Part shown: one piece after another, positions 23,735-32,826 of the stretch
Position numbering within the stretch: position 1 is the first letter of the stretch
Layout of the letters: every line of letters begins with the position of its first letter
NCBI GenBank assembly: GCA_902793295.1
Contig: CADBDA010000015.1
Location: 1 to 64,000 of the forward strand
Direction of reading: 5' to 3'
DNA length: 64,000 nucleotides
DNA from: an uncultured Bacteroidota bacterium
Lineage (GTDB): Bacteria > Bacteroidota > Bacteroidia > Bacteroidales > P3
Notes under the pieces: generated by a model
Seen by the model: only the letters and a program-made list of their open reading frames with translations
Told to the model about the DNA's origin: nothing
Databases searched by the model: none
Translations under genes and position numbers: made by a program

Positions 23735-25930
23735 ATGGAGTCAAATTTACTGACAATCACAAAACGTGACGGCAATGCCGAACGCTTCTCGCTGGACAAA
23801 ATCATGAACGCCATCATCAAGGCTTTCAATGCAACAAACCAACCGGTCGACCTCGGCAGCTTGTCGAAAATCCTCACACACCTGGATATCCACAATGGAA
23901 TCACCGTGGAGGAAATCCAGAACCAGGTGGAGGTGGCCTTAATGAAAGAGGAATACTACGATGTGGCCAAGAACTTCATGCTCTACCGCCAACGCCACAC
24001 CGAGGATCGTGAGACAATGGAAAAACTCAAGTTCCTTGCCGACTATTGTGAGGCTGCCAATGCCGCCACGGGCTCCAAATACGATGCCAACGCCAATGTG
24101 GAACATAAGAATATCGCCACCCTCATCGGCGAACTGCCCAAATCGAACTTCATCCGCCTCAACCGTCGTCTGCTCACCGACCGCATCAAGCAGATGTACG
24201 GCAAGGAAATGGCTGACCGCTATATCGACCTGCTGACGCACCACTTCATCTATAAGAACGATGAGACTTCGCTGGCCAACTACTGCGCCAGCATCACCAT
24301 GTACCCGTGGCTCCTCAACGGTACGGCCTCCATCGGCGGCAACTCCACGGCGCCCACCAACCTCAAGTCGTTCTGTGGCGGTTTTGTCAACATGGTCTTC
24401 ATGGTTTCCTCCATGCTCAGCGGCGCCTGCGCCACTCCCGAATTTCTGATGTACCTTAACTATTTCATCGGTAAGGACTATGGCCAGGACTATTACATGC
24501 ATGCCGACGAGGTGGTCGACCTCAGTCTCAAACGCCGTACCCTCGACAAGGTCATCACCGACTGCTTCGAACAGATCGTCTACACCCTCAACCAGCCCAC
24601 CGGCGCCCGCAACTATCAAGCGGTGTTTTGGAATATCGCCTACTATGACAAGCCTTATTTCGACAGCCTTTTCGGTGAGTTCCGTTTCCCCGACGGTTCG
24701 GCTCCCGATTGGGAAGGCCTCAAATGGCTCCAGAAACGCTTCATGCGCTGGTTCAACGCCGAACGTACCAAGGCGGTGCTCACTTTCCCGGTTGAGACGA
24801 TGGCTCTGCTCAGCAAAGATGGCGAAATGGTGGACCCGGAAATGGCCGAATTCACTGCCGAGATGTATGCCGCCGGCCATAGTTTCTTCACCTACATGAG
24901 CGACAATGCCGACTCGCTCAGTTCCTGCTGCCGTCTGCGCAACGAAATTACCGACAACGGTTTCAGTTATACCCTTGGCGCCGGCGGCGTCTCCACGGGT
25001 TCCAAGAGCGTGTTGACCATCAACCTTAACCGCTGCATCCAGTATGCCGTCAACAACAAGATGGACTACAAAGAGTTCCTGACCGACATCATCGACCTCT
25101 GCCACAAAGTGCAGCTGGCTTACAATGAGAATCTGAAGGATCTTGCCTCACACGGCATGCTGCCACTCTTCGATGCTGGCTACATCAACATCAACCGCCA
25201 GTACCTCACCATCGGTGTCAATGGTCTGGTCGAGGCTGCCGAATTTATGGGACTTACCATCAACGATAACGAGAATTACCGCAATTTCGTTCAGACAGTT
25301 CTGGGTCTGGTGGAGAAGAAAAACAAGGAGTATCGCAGCAAGGAGGCAATGTTCAACTGCGAAATGATTCCTGCCGAGAATGTGGGTGTGAAGCACGCCA
25401 AATGGGACCGCGAGGACGGCTATTTCGTGCCCCGCGACTGCTACAACAGTTACTTCTATATTGTGGAGGATACCTCTATTTCCATTCTTGAGAAGTTCCG
25501 TCTGCATGGCGCCCCCTACATCGAACACCTCACCGGCGGCAGCGCACTGCACTGCAACCTCGAGGAACACCTCACTCAGGAACAGTACATGCAACTGCTC
25601 CATGTGGCGGCTAAAGAGGGGTGCAACTACTTTACTTTCAATGTTCCCAATACGATCTGTAACGATTGCGGACACATCGACAAACGCTATCTGAAGGAGT
25701 GCCCTCACTGCCATTCGAAGAATGTGGACTACATGACCCGCATTATTGGCTATCTGAAACGTGTGAGCAACTTCTCCATGCCGCGTCAGGAGGAGGCGTC
25801 GCGCCGCTTCTATGCCAACTCCCGTCAGTTTGGCGATACCAACGAGTCCCAGAACCAGAATCTTCCGCCCATCGAACGCCGCATGCCGCAGTTCGACCGC
25901 AACCTGCAGGATGCTCAAATACTTAAATAG
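23735..25930 (+). CDS. nrdD: Anaerobic ribonucleoside-triphosphate reductase (class III)
   Basis: 731 residues. The N-terminal ATP-cone (about 1-95: ITKRDGNAERFSLDKIMNAI) controls activity. The catalytic barrel follows, with Cys residues such as SSCCRLRNEI. The C-terminal zinc site is CNDC...CPHC (about 643-663), and the glycyl radical motif is IIGYLKRVSNF (about 670). NrdD makes deoxyribonucleotides from NTPs without oxygen, using formate or thiol as reductant. The leader is a B12 riboswitch. Its last 20 bases overlap the nrdG start, so translation is coupled. Confidence 0.96.
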   Translation: MESNLLTITKRDGNAERFSLDKIMNAIIKAFNATNQPVDLGSLSKILTHLDIHNGITVEEIQNQVEVALMKEEYYDVAKNFMLYRQRHTEDRETMEKLKFLADYCEAANAATGSKYDANANVEHKNIATLIGELPKSNFIRLNRRLLTDRIKQMYGKEMADRYIDLLTHHFIYKNDETSLANYCASITMYPWLLNGTASIGGNSTAPTNLKSFCGGFVNMVFMVSSMLSGACATPEFLMYLNYFIGKDYGQDYYMHADEVVDLSLKRRTLDKVITDCFEQIVYTLNQPTGARNYQAVFWNIAYYDKPYFDSLFGEFRFPDGSAPDWEGLKWLQKRFMRWFNAERTKAVLTFPVETMALLSKDGEMVDPEMAEFTAEMYAAGHSFFTYMSDNADSLSSCCRLRNEITDNGFSYTLGAGGVSTGSKSVLTINLNRCIQYAVNNKMDYKEFLTDIIDLCHKVQLAYNENLKDLASHGMLPLFDAGYININRQYLTIGVNGLVEAAEFMGLTINDNENYRNFVQTVLGLVEKKNKEYRSKEAMFNCEMIPAENVGVKHAKWDREDGYFVPRDCYNSYFYIVEDTSISILEKFRLHGAPYIEHLTGGSALHCNLEEHLTQEQYMQLLHVAAKEGCNYFTFNVPNTICNDCGHIDKRYLKECPHCHSKNVDYMTRIIGYLKRVSNFSMPRQEEASRRFYANSRQFGDTNESQNQNLPPIERRMPQFDRNLQDAQILK

Positions 25931-26378
25931 CGACGTTGTCTTTCAAGAGGTCCCCGACGAGGTGGCGCTGGCTGTCAACCTGTCGGGCTGTCCTTGCCGT
26001 TGCCCGGGATGCCATTCGCCCTATCTTTGGGGAGATGTGGGTGAACCTTTGACGACTCGTGCTCTCGACCGCCTCATTGCCGATTGCCACAGCAACATCA
26101 CCTGCTTGGCCTTGATGGGCGGCGATGCCGACCCGGCTGCGGTCAACTCGCTGATGCATCATATACGCAACAACCACAAACGGCTGCATACCGCCTGGTA
26201 TAGCGGCCGTTCATTGTTGTCTCCGGCTGCGGATCTCAATAATTTCGACTACATCAAGTTGGGACCTTACCTGGCACATCTGGGCCCCCTCAACAGCAAG
26301 CATACCAACCAGCGTTTCTACAGGGTGGACGACGGACGGCTGGTGGATATCACATCTCGCTTCTGGCGCAAGCCCTGA
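25911..26378 (+). CDS. nrdG: Anaerobic ribonucleotide reductase activating protein
   Basis: 155 residues from the ATG giving MLKYLNSDVVFQEVPDEVAL; the longer in-frame extension back to 25812 lies inside nrdD and is rejected. The radical-SAM cluster motif CxxxCxxC is seen as CPCRCPGC (about 27-34). MGGDAD is the usual SAM-binding GGE-like turn. It uses S-adenosylmethionine and a 4Fe-4S cluster to make the glycyl radical on NrdD. It overlaps nrdD by 20 bases. Confidence 0.93.
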   Translation: MLKYLNSDVVFQEVPDEVALAVNLSGCPCRCPGCHSPYLWGDVGEPLTTRALDRLIADCHSNITCLALMGGDADPAAVNSLMHHIRNNHKRLHTAWYSGRSLLSPAADLNNFDYIKLGPYLAHLGPLNSKHTNQRFYRVDDGRLVDITSRFWRKP

Positions 26379-26395
26379 ACCGCTACAAAAAAAAA

Positions 26396-26426
26396 TTTGC
26401 CAATTCACTCAAAAAGTGTATTTTTG
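26396..26426 (+). promoter_or_regulatory. Promoter of the M28-like / gldFG operon
   Basis: TTTG (26396-26399), a 19-bp spacer and TATTTTTG (26419-26426). The leader to the ATG at 26498 is about 65 nt. It starts only 18 bp after the nrdG stop codon. Confidence 0.82.
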
Positions 26427-26497
26427 TTATTTGGTTTATTGCATCTTGTGTGCATTAATCTTTTTATTGTCAATTGTATATAATAAAATATATATTT

Positions 26498-27976
26498 ATG
26501 AAATTAGGCAAAGTAATTGTATTGGCATTCTGCATGGCCCTGCTGTCTCCGCTGAGGGTTGCGGCGCAAGAGGCTTCTCTCGACAGCTTGTTGAATTTTG
26601 TTCGCGATCTTTCCAACTCCCGTTTCGAGGGTCGTCTTGCTGGTACGGATGGCTTTCTGGATGCCGCCGATTATGTGGTCAACGCGCTCCAGCGCTTTGG
26701 TGTCCAGCCCTACAAGGGCGAATGGGCCCAATACTTCGAGACTGAATGCAACAAGATAGAAAACTGCACTTTCAACAGCTATATCAACCCCAACGACCGT
26801 CAGATTTATGTGCTGGGCCGCGATTTCAGCTGTGTAGGTATGTCGGGTCGTGGCTATGCCGACGCCCCCGTGGTCTTCTGCGGCTATGGCATTGACCATC
26901 CGTCATTCAATGAATATGCCAAAGTCGACGCCAAGGGTAAAATTGCTCTGGTGCTGAGCGGTGTGCCGAATTTCCTCCCCAGCAACGTGACCGACCAATA
27001 TGTGCAGATTCGCGACAAGGCACGTGCCGCCCAACGTCACGGCGCCTGTGCCATCGTGGTGGTCAACATGTCGCCCAGTTGCTCGCCCTACGAGGTGCAG
27101 GGCAGCGTCTATTCCGGCGAACTGCCCCATCTGGCCACATTCCCTATGTTGCAGTCCACCCGCTCGTGCGGCGATGTCCTGATGAAGGACGAATTGATGT
27201 CAATCCAGGATGCACTCCAGAAGATTCAGCAGTCGCATGAGCCCCAGTCGTTCCATCTCCGCAAGCATTTTGAAATCGATGTCAATACCGTCTATCATCC
27301 TGCTGCTCTGACTGCCAATGTGATTGGTATCTATCCGGGCAGCGACCTCAAAATGAAGGACGAATACATCGTTGTGGGCGCCAGTTTGGATCATGTCGGT
27401 CTGCAGGGCACCACTTGCCTCTTCCCAGGTGCCGACTGCAACGCTTCGGGCGTGGCAGCGCTACTCGAAACCGCACGCATGCTCCAACAGTCGCCCGACC
27501 AGCCTTCGCGAAGCATCGTCTTTGTGCTCTTCTCTGCGGGCGAACAGCAACATCTGGGTTCGCGCATCTTTGTCTCCAATTTCACCCCGCTCAAACGCAT
27601 TGAGGCTTTTGTCAATGTGACTGCTGTGGGTAGTGGCGACAGTGTGGCTGTGCTTGGCAACAAACGCTATCCGCAGTTGTGGAACGTGGCGCGCAAGGTC
27701 GACTCGCTGTATTGCTCCAACTCCATGCTTACGGGCTACAAAACACTCCCCAAGGGTGACGCTGCCGCTTTCGACGCTGTCGATATCCCGAGCATCAATA
27801 TCACCAATTTCAAGGGCTACCGCCACAACCATGTCCCCAGTGACATCGTCGAAAACATCGACCGCCGCATGATTGTGCAGGCCACCCAGCTGCTCTTCGA
27901 AACGGTGCTGGACCTTTCCTTCGGTGAGTATCAGGGCCGCTCCAACGCCTCCAAACGCATCCGCTTCGACAAATGA
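26498..27976 (+). CDS. Catalytically degenerate M28-family peptidase, secreted
   Basis: 492 residues from MKLGKVIVLAFC; the signal peptide ends at about VAAQEA (24). A protease-associated insert lies at about 120-240, and the M28 Zn-peptidase fold at about 265-470 (NVIGIYPGSD, SLDHVGLQG, GADCNASGVAALLETARML, LFSAGEQQHLGSRIF). Of the five zinc ligands of active members only Asp313 and the late His (RHNHVPSD) remain. The first His is Ser296 (GASLDHVG), the ligand Glu after the catalytic Glu is Gln350 (GEQQ), and the Asp of NLDMIG is Thr375 (NVTAVG). It should not bind two zinc ions, so I predict a non-enzymatic role. It lies 44 bp before gldF. Confidence 0.88.
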   Translation: MKLGKVIVLAFCMALLSPLRVAAQEASLDSLLNFVRDLSNSRFEGRLAGTDGFLDAADYVVNALQRFGVQPYKGEWAQYFETECNKIENCTFNSYINPNDRQIYVLGRDFSCVGMSGRGYADAPVVFCGYGIDHPSFNEYAKVDAKGKIALVLSGVPNFLPSNVTDQYVQIRDKARAAQRHGACAIVVVNMSPSCSPYEVQGSVYSGELPHLATFPMLQSTRSCGDVLMKDELMSIQDALQKIQQSHEPQSFHLRKHFEIDVNTVYHPAALTANVIGIYPGSDLKMKDEYIVVGASLDHVGLQGTTCLFPGADCNASGVAALLETARMLQQSPDQPSRSIVFVLFSAGEQQHLGSRIFVSNFTPLKRIEAFVNVTAVGSGDSVAVLGNKRYPQLWNVARKVDSLYCSNSMLTGYKTLPKGDAAAFDAVDIPSINITNFKGYRHNHVPSDIVENIDRRMIVQATQLLFETVLDLSFGEYQGRSNASKRIRFDK

Positions 27977-28020
27977 TCTTATTTTCCTAATCCCATACTT
28001 CAAAAAAAAATCGTAAACCA

Positions 28021-28755
28021 ATGTTTACACTTTACAAAAAGGAACTCTCCACATTCTTCTCTTCGATGACGGGCTATCTGACCATTATCGTTTTCTTGGT
28101 CCTGACAGGCCTGATGCTTTGGGTGTTCCATTCCAGCTTCAATGTGCTTGACTATAAATTTGCGGGTCTCGACGGCCTCTTCCTACTAGGACCGTTCCTT
28201 TATCTCTTCCTCATTCCGGCCATCACCATGCGCATGTTCGCCGAGGAAAAGCGCAACGGCACCATGGAAATGCTACTCACCAAACCGTTGACCGAATTCA
28301 CCATTGTCTTCGCCAAGTTCTTGGCGGGATTCACTTTGGTGGTCATCTCGCTGGTACCTACGGTGGTCTATTACTGGGCGGTATATCGCTTGGGTGACCC
28401 TGTGGGCAATATCGACACGGGTGCCGTTGTGGGTTCCTATGTCGGTCTCATCTTCCTTGGGGGCGCCTTTGTGGCCATCGGCCTTTTCGCTTCGGCGCTC
28501 ACCAACAACCAGATTGTGGCTTTCATCATCGCAGCGCTGCTCTGCGCCTTCTGCTATTTGGGATTCGACTCTCTCTACGCACTGGTCCATGGCCGTTTTG
28601 CCTTGCAACTGCGTTCCCTGGGCCTTCAGGTGCACTACGAGTCTATCTCGCGTGGCGTGATCGACACCCGCGATGTCATCTATTTCCTCTCGGTCATCAC
28701 CCTTTTCATCATGCTGACGCGTACTGTGCTCCAGTCGCGCAAGTGGCAGAAATAG
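28021..28755 (+). CDS. gldF: ABC-2 type transporter permease, GldF-like
   Basis: 244 residues with six predicted helices: FFSSMTGYLTIIVFLVLTGLMLW, GPFLYLFLIPAITMRMF, FLAGFTLVVISLVPTVVYY, VGSYVGLIFLGGAFVAIGLF, IVAFIIAALLCAFCYLGF and VIYFLSVITLFIML. EEKRNGTMEMLLTKPLT is the cytoplasmic loop typical of these ABC-2 permeases. In gliding Bacteroidetes, GldF works with GldA and GldG. No ATPase gene lies nearby, so GldA or another ATPase must be encoded elsewhere. Presence does not by itself imply gliding, since non-motile Bacteroidetes keep homologues. Confidence 0.9.
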   Translation: MFTLYKKELSTFFSSMTGYLTIIVFLVLTGLMLWVFHSSFNVLDYKFAGLDGLFLLGPFLYLFLIPAITMRMFAEEKRNGTMEMLLTKPLTEFTIVFAKFLAGFTLVVISLVPTVVYYWAVYRLGDPVGNIDTGAVVGSYVGLIFLGGAFVAIGLFASALTNNQIVAFIIAALLCAFCYLGFDSLYALVHGRFALQLRSLGLQVHYESISRGVIDTRDVIYFLSVITLFIMLTRTVLQSRKWQK

Positions 28756-28788
28756 GGGCGTGGTCCAATCCTGTGCTAATCGGAGTAA

Positions 28789-30546
28789 ATGAAAACAATG
28801 AAACAGAACAAAAAACAAAATATCCGCCGGTCGAATTTGCTGGAAATTCTGGCAACGCTTTTGGTCATCGTATTTGTCAACATCATTGGCAACTATCTCT
28901 TTACCCGCTTTGACCTCACTGCCGAAAAACGCTTCACCCTTTCCGAACCGACCAAGAAGACGCTCAAAGGTCTCGACGACCAACTCTTCTTCCGCGTCTA
29001 TCTGGAAGGTGATGACCTGTCACCCCAATACCGTCGGTTCCGCAACGAAATCAAGGACATGCTCGACCAGTTCCGCGCCTACAACCGCCATGTGGAATAC
29101 GAGTTCTTTGACCCCTCCAGCCTCAAGACTGACGAAGAAAAAATGCAATTCTATCAGGAGTTGCGCAAGAATGGCATCACACCGCTGCTGGATCAGGACG
29201 ATGAAGGCTCGGTGATGACGCAGCAGGTGGTGGTTCCTGCCATGATGGTCTCCTACAATGGCCGCGAGACCGCCCAGCAGCTGCAGGTGGCCGATTTGAT
29301 GGACCGCTCTGAAGCGATCAATGTTTCTATCGAGAACTTGGAATACAACTTTGTACGTGCCATCCATCGCTTGACGCATCCTGTCAAGTCGCGTGTGGGT
29401 TTCATGCTGGGTCATGGCGAACTGAAGGAGATTGACCTCTTCGATATCCAGATGTCGCTGGTGGATGACTACTCCCTTGAAAATGTGATTCTCGACGAAC
29501 ATATCGGCACCTTGACGGGGCATGTGATGAACACTCAGGATTCCTCGGTAAGTATCGCCAACAAATACGATGTGCTGGTGGTCCCGAAGCCGTTGCTGCC
29601 TTTCTCGGACCGCGACCTCTTCATTTTGGACCAGTACATGATGTATGGCGGTAAAATCCTTTGGCTGGTCGACGCCCTCGATGCCGATATGGACAGTCTG
29701 CAGGGACAGCCTCAGACTTTCGCCACCCGTCTGTCGACCAATCTGGACGAGTTCTTCTTCAACTACGGCGTTAGAGTCAACCCCGACCTGATTATGGACT
29801 ATCGCTGCCGTGGTATCCCGATGATGAGTGCCGACAACCGCATGCAGTTGGTGCCCTGGTACTATTTCCCCACCTTGGTGCCGCATTCCAACCACCCGAT
29901 TGTCAGTAACCTCGATGTACTGAAGACTGATTTTGTCAGCAGCATTGACCTGATCAATAACGATATCAAGAAGACGGTGTTGCTCTCTACCTCCGACCAT
30001 GTGCACATCAAGAACGCGCCGGTCAATATCCAGCTGGCCGATGCCATGGTGCAGGTCAATGACCAGCTCTTCAACAAGAAAGACCTTCCGGTGGCAGTCC
30101 TTCTCGAGGGCAAGTTCAAATCGCTTTTCCGTAGCCGCCTGACGGCCGATTTCGCTGCTATGAGCGAAATTGGCTACAAGACCCAGTGCGACGACACGAC
30201 ACAGATGATTGTGGTTTCTGATGGTGACATGATCCGTAACGATGTGGGCATGAGCGAACAGGGCATGTTCCCTTATCCGCTGGGCTACGACCGCCACATC
30301 AATACCAAGTTTGCCAACAAGAAGTTCCTCCTCAACGCCATCTACTATTTGGCGGGCGACGAGGATTTGATATACGCAGCCTCGCGCCACATCTCCATCC
30401 GTCAGTTGGATAAGAATAAGGTGGAAACCCGACGTGGCTACTACCAGTTCGCCACGTTGACCTATCCGGTGCTGATGGTGCTGGCGGTGGCTGCTGCGGT
30501 ACTCGTTTCGCGCCGATTGAAATACCGTCGCAAAAAGAATGCCTGA
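28789..30546 (+). CDS. gldG: GldG-like ABC transporter auxiliary protein
   Basis: 585 residues with a TM helix at each end (about 20-42 and 555-575) and a large periplasmic domain of the GldG/ABC_transp_aux type: ITPLLDQDDEGSVM, VGFMLGHGELKEIDL, DVLVVPKPLLPFSDRDLFILDQYMMYGG and LWLVDALD, as in family members. It begins 33 bp after gldF with MKTMKQNKKQ; a second ATG lies three codons in. It is thought to complete the GldF membrane complex by presenting a periplasmic domain. Confidence 0.9.
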   Translation: MKTMKQNKKQNIRRSNLLEILATLLVIVFVNIIGNYLFTRFDLTAEKRFTLSEPTKKTLKGLDDQLFFRVYLEGDDLSPQYRRFRNEIKDMLDQFRAYNRHVEYEFFDPSSLKTDEEKMQFYQELRKNGITPLLDQDDEGSVMTQQVVVPAMMVSYNGRETAQQLQVADLMDRSEAINVSIENLEYNFVRAIHRLTHPVKSRVGFMLGHGELKEIDLFDIQMSLVDDYSLENVILDEHIGTLTGHVMNTQDSSVSIANKYDVLVVPKPLLPFSDRDLFILDQYMMYGGKILWLVDALDADMDSLQGQPQTFATRLSTNLDEFFFNYGVRVNPDLIMDYRCRGIPMMSADNRMQLVPWYYFPTLVPHSNHPIVSNLDVLKTDFVSSIDLINNDIKKTVLLSTSDHVHIKNAPVNIQLADAMVQVNDQLFNKKDLPVAVLLEGKFKSLFRSRLTADFAAMSEIGYKTQCDDTTQMIVVSDGDMIRNDVGMSEQGMFPYPLGYDRHINTKFANKKFLLNAIYYLAGDEDLIYAASRHISIRQLDKNKVETRRGYYQFATLTYPVLMVLAVAAAVLVSRRLKYRRKKNA

Positions 30547-30633
30547 TAATACGGACGCTAATTACGCTCGCTTATCTTAAATAATTGGTTCTTAGCTAAA
30601 CAAACAATAAATAACATCACTCCATTCACTTCA

Positions 30634-31716
30634 ATGAAAAAAAGAAATTGGATTATCATAGGACTTGTGCTGCTGCTGGGCGTTGCGGCGCTGGTGGTCT
30701 ATCTGGTCATGAGTCCCAACCATACCAACGACAACGACTTTCACATCGAGGCGGCCGCCCAGCCGGGCGCCGTGTCGCGCATCTTCATGGCCGACAAGGA
30801 AAATCATCAGATGTTGCTCACCTACCAGTCTGATTCGCTCTGGTTGGTCGACAACAAGTACCCCGCCAACCAGCCGAAAATCGACATGCTGTTGGAGACC
30901 CTCGCAGAAATGCGCGTCCGCAACAATGTGAACCGTGCAGCTGTCGAAAACGTGACTTCTATGATTGCTGCAAAAAGCGTCAAAGTGGAAGTCTATTATG
31001 ACGACTACCGTATCAACCTCTTCAAGGGCAAGATTCGCTTCTGGCGTCATGAGAAATGCCGTGTGTTCTATGTGGGACACGACACTCGCGACATGATGTC
31101 GACCTATATGTATGCTGAAGGCGACGAATTGCCGCGGGTCATCTACATCCCTGGTTTCCGTGGCTGCTTGTCGCCGCGCTTTGTGGTCGATCCCTTGGCA
31201 TGGCGTAGCCATTCCATTGTCGACCTGCCGGTGCAGCGCATCGCCAAGGTCGAACTCACCATCCCCTCCATGCCATCCGAATCGTTCGCTGTGGTGCGTG
31301 AGGGTGAAGGTTTTGTCTTCAACTTGCTCAACCCGCCGATGCGTGTCAACGGCTTTGATACGGCCAGGGTGGCACAGTTGCTCTCTTCGTTTGTCAATCT
31401 GAATTTCGATGAGTTTGCAAGGGCGGTGCCTAAGGTGGTGCTCGACACCACATTTTCCCAGCAGCCACGTACCATCTTGCGCGTCACCGATGTCGACGGT
31501 AATGTCAACGAAGTGAAGACCTATATCAAGTACACCAACCCCGACGATATCTACAACATGCCGGACACGACCATGTATGACGTCTTCGATATCAACCGCC
31601 TCTATGCCGTGGTCGACAGCAAGGATACCGTGCTCATCCAATACTACATCTTCGACAATATCTTGCAGCCGGCCTCCTTCTTCTTGGGTCGCGAAAAATC
31701 GTTGTTCGCTCGATGA
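30634..31716 (+). CDS. DUF4340-like membrane-anchored protein
   Basis: 360 residues with an N-terminal signal anchor (about 6-28) and a periplasmic beta-rich domain. The segment VSRIFMADKENHQMLLTY...SLWLV...PKIDMLLETLAEMRV matches the recurring unit of DUF4340 proteins, which are usually encoded next to GldG/ABC-2 genes. A second such unit may lie at about 195-270 (VDLPVQRIAKVELTIPS, FAVVREGEGFVFNLLN). It is probably a further component of the GldFG transporter. The TGA stop overlaps the surE ATG (ATGA), so translation is coupled. Confidence 0.75.
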   Translation: MKKRNWIIIGLVLLLGVAALVVYLVMSPNHTNDNDFHIEAAAQPGAVSRIFMADKENHQMLLTYQSDSLWLVDNKYPANQPKIDMLLETLAEMRVRNNVNRAAVENVTSMIAAKSVKVEVYYDDYRINLFKGKIRFWRHEKCRVFYVGHDTRDMMSTYMYAEGDELPRVIYIPGFRGCLSPRFVVDPLAWRSHSIVDLPVQRIAKVELTIPSMPSESFAVVREGEGFVFNLLNPPMRVNGFDTARVAQLLSSFVNLNFDEFARAVPKVVLDTTFSQQPRTILRVTDVDGNVNEVKTYIKYTNPDDIYNMPDTTMYDVFDINRLYAVVDSKDTVLIQYYIFDNILQPASFFLGREKSLFAR

Positions 31717-32477
31717 AACCGCTGATTCTCATAACGAATGATGACAGCTACGAAGCGCGTGGCATCAGGACACTCATCGAAGTGGCCCGCTCGTTTGGCG
31801 ATGTGGTGGTGATGGCACCTATGTACAACGCCTCCGGCTATTCGCATTCCTTTACGGCGATGCGACCGCTGCGTGTGCGCGAGTTGCATCAGGAACCGGG
31901 TTGCAGCATCTACGCTTGCGACGGCACACCGGTCGACTGCATCAAGCTGGCGCACGAGCATTACTGCCCGCGTCAGCCCGAGTTGGTGCTTTCGGGCATC
32001 AACCATGGCAGCAACGCTTCCATCAATGTGCTCTATTCGGGCACCATGGGGGCTGTAGTGGAGGCTTCGGTGCTGGGCATGCAGGCCATCGGTTTTTCGA
32101 CTATCGACCATAGTCCCGAGACCGATTTCACTGCTGCGGTGCCGTTCGTGCATCGCATCATCGGGGAGGTGCTTCGAAACGGGCTTCCCAACTTGGTGTC
32201 GCTCAATGTCAATTTCCCGGTTCCGGCCAATGGCATCATCAAGGGTATGAGAGTCTGCCGTCAGGCGTCGGCCCGTTGGCTCGACAGCTACGAGAAGCGG
32301 ATGGACCCGCAGGGACGTCCCTACTACTGGATTACGGGCCGTTTTGAATGCGACGACTGCAGCCCCGATACCGACCAGTGGGCACTGCAAAACGACTATG
32401 TCTCTATCGTACCCACCACGCCAGATTTCACCGACTTCAAGGCCCTACAGCAGATGGCTCGGAGGTTCGATGGCTGA
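31713..32477 (+). CDS. surE: 5'/3'-nucleotidase SurE
   Basis: 254 residues, the family length. The N-terminal metal site is ILITNDDSYEARGI (Asp-Asp at 10-11). MYNASGYSHSFT (about 37-48) and LSGINHGSNASINVLYSGTMGA (about 92-113, with the metal-binding Asn) are canonical. SurE is a cytoplasmic Mg-dependent phosphatase for nucleoside monophosphates. Its ATG overlaps the stop of the DUF4340-like gene. Confidence 0.96.
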   Translation: MKPLILITNDDSYEARGIRTLIEVARSFGDVVVMAPMYNASGYSHSFTAMRPLRVRELHQEPGCSIYACDGTPVDCIKLAHEHYCPRQPELVLSGINHGSNASINVLYSGTMGAVVEASVLGMQAIGFSTIDHSPETDFTAAVPFVHRIIGEVLRNGLPNLVSLNVNFPVPANGIIKGMRVCRQASARWLDSYEKRMDPQGRPYYWITGRFECDDCSPDTDQWALQNDYVSIVPTTPDFTDFKALQQMARRFDG

Positions 32478-32535
32478 AGGGAATGACCGTATTGTGAATA
32501 AATATAACTGTAATCAATAGAATAAATCATTGCCA

Positions 32536-32826
32536 ATGAAACAGTTTTTTCAGCAGGACCGATTGCTTGTGGGACTTCTCGCCGGACTGGGTAGCGAAGT
32601 GCTTACGGCATTGCTGCTTTGGGTGGTGCTTCTGGTGGTCGGTTTGCCGGTCGACGAGCATGTACGCTGGTTTGGCCTCGCTTTCGTTCCGCCGGTGCTG
32701 CTGTTACGCTACTATGCCCATCTGAAGAAATGTCCGTTGGTGACCAAGACCCTCATCATCACCGTTTTTGTCTCATTTGTGGTTTTCATGTTCTATTTGT
32801 TAAAAACTAAGGCGCTGGTATGGTGA
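32536..32826 (+). CDS. Small three-helix membrane protein
   Basis: 96 residues from the ATG giving MKQFFQQDRLLVGLLAGLG; a TTG two codons upstream is unlikely. Predicted helices lie at about 10-37, 46-62 and 70-89, with a short basic loop (YYAHLKKCPLVTK). No family recognised. It sits between surE and lpxB and overlaps the lpxB start by 7 bases, so it is translated with it. A role in the lipid A or envelope pathway is only suggested by this position. Confidence 0.7.
   Translation: MKQFFQQDRLLVGLLAGLGSEVLTALLLWVVLLVVGLPVDEHVRWFGLAFVPPVLLLRYYAHLKKCPLVTKTLIITVFVSFVVFMFYLLKTKALVW

Noticed and set aside
28021..30546. Proof of gliding motility
   Set aside because: GldF/GldG homologues also occur in non-gliding Bacteroidetes, and no sprA, gldK-gldN or other motility genes are in the window.
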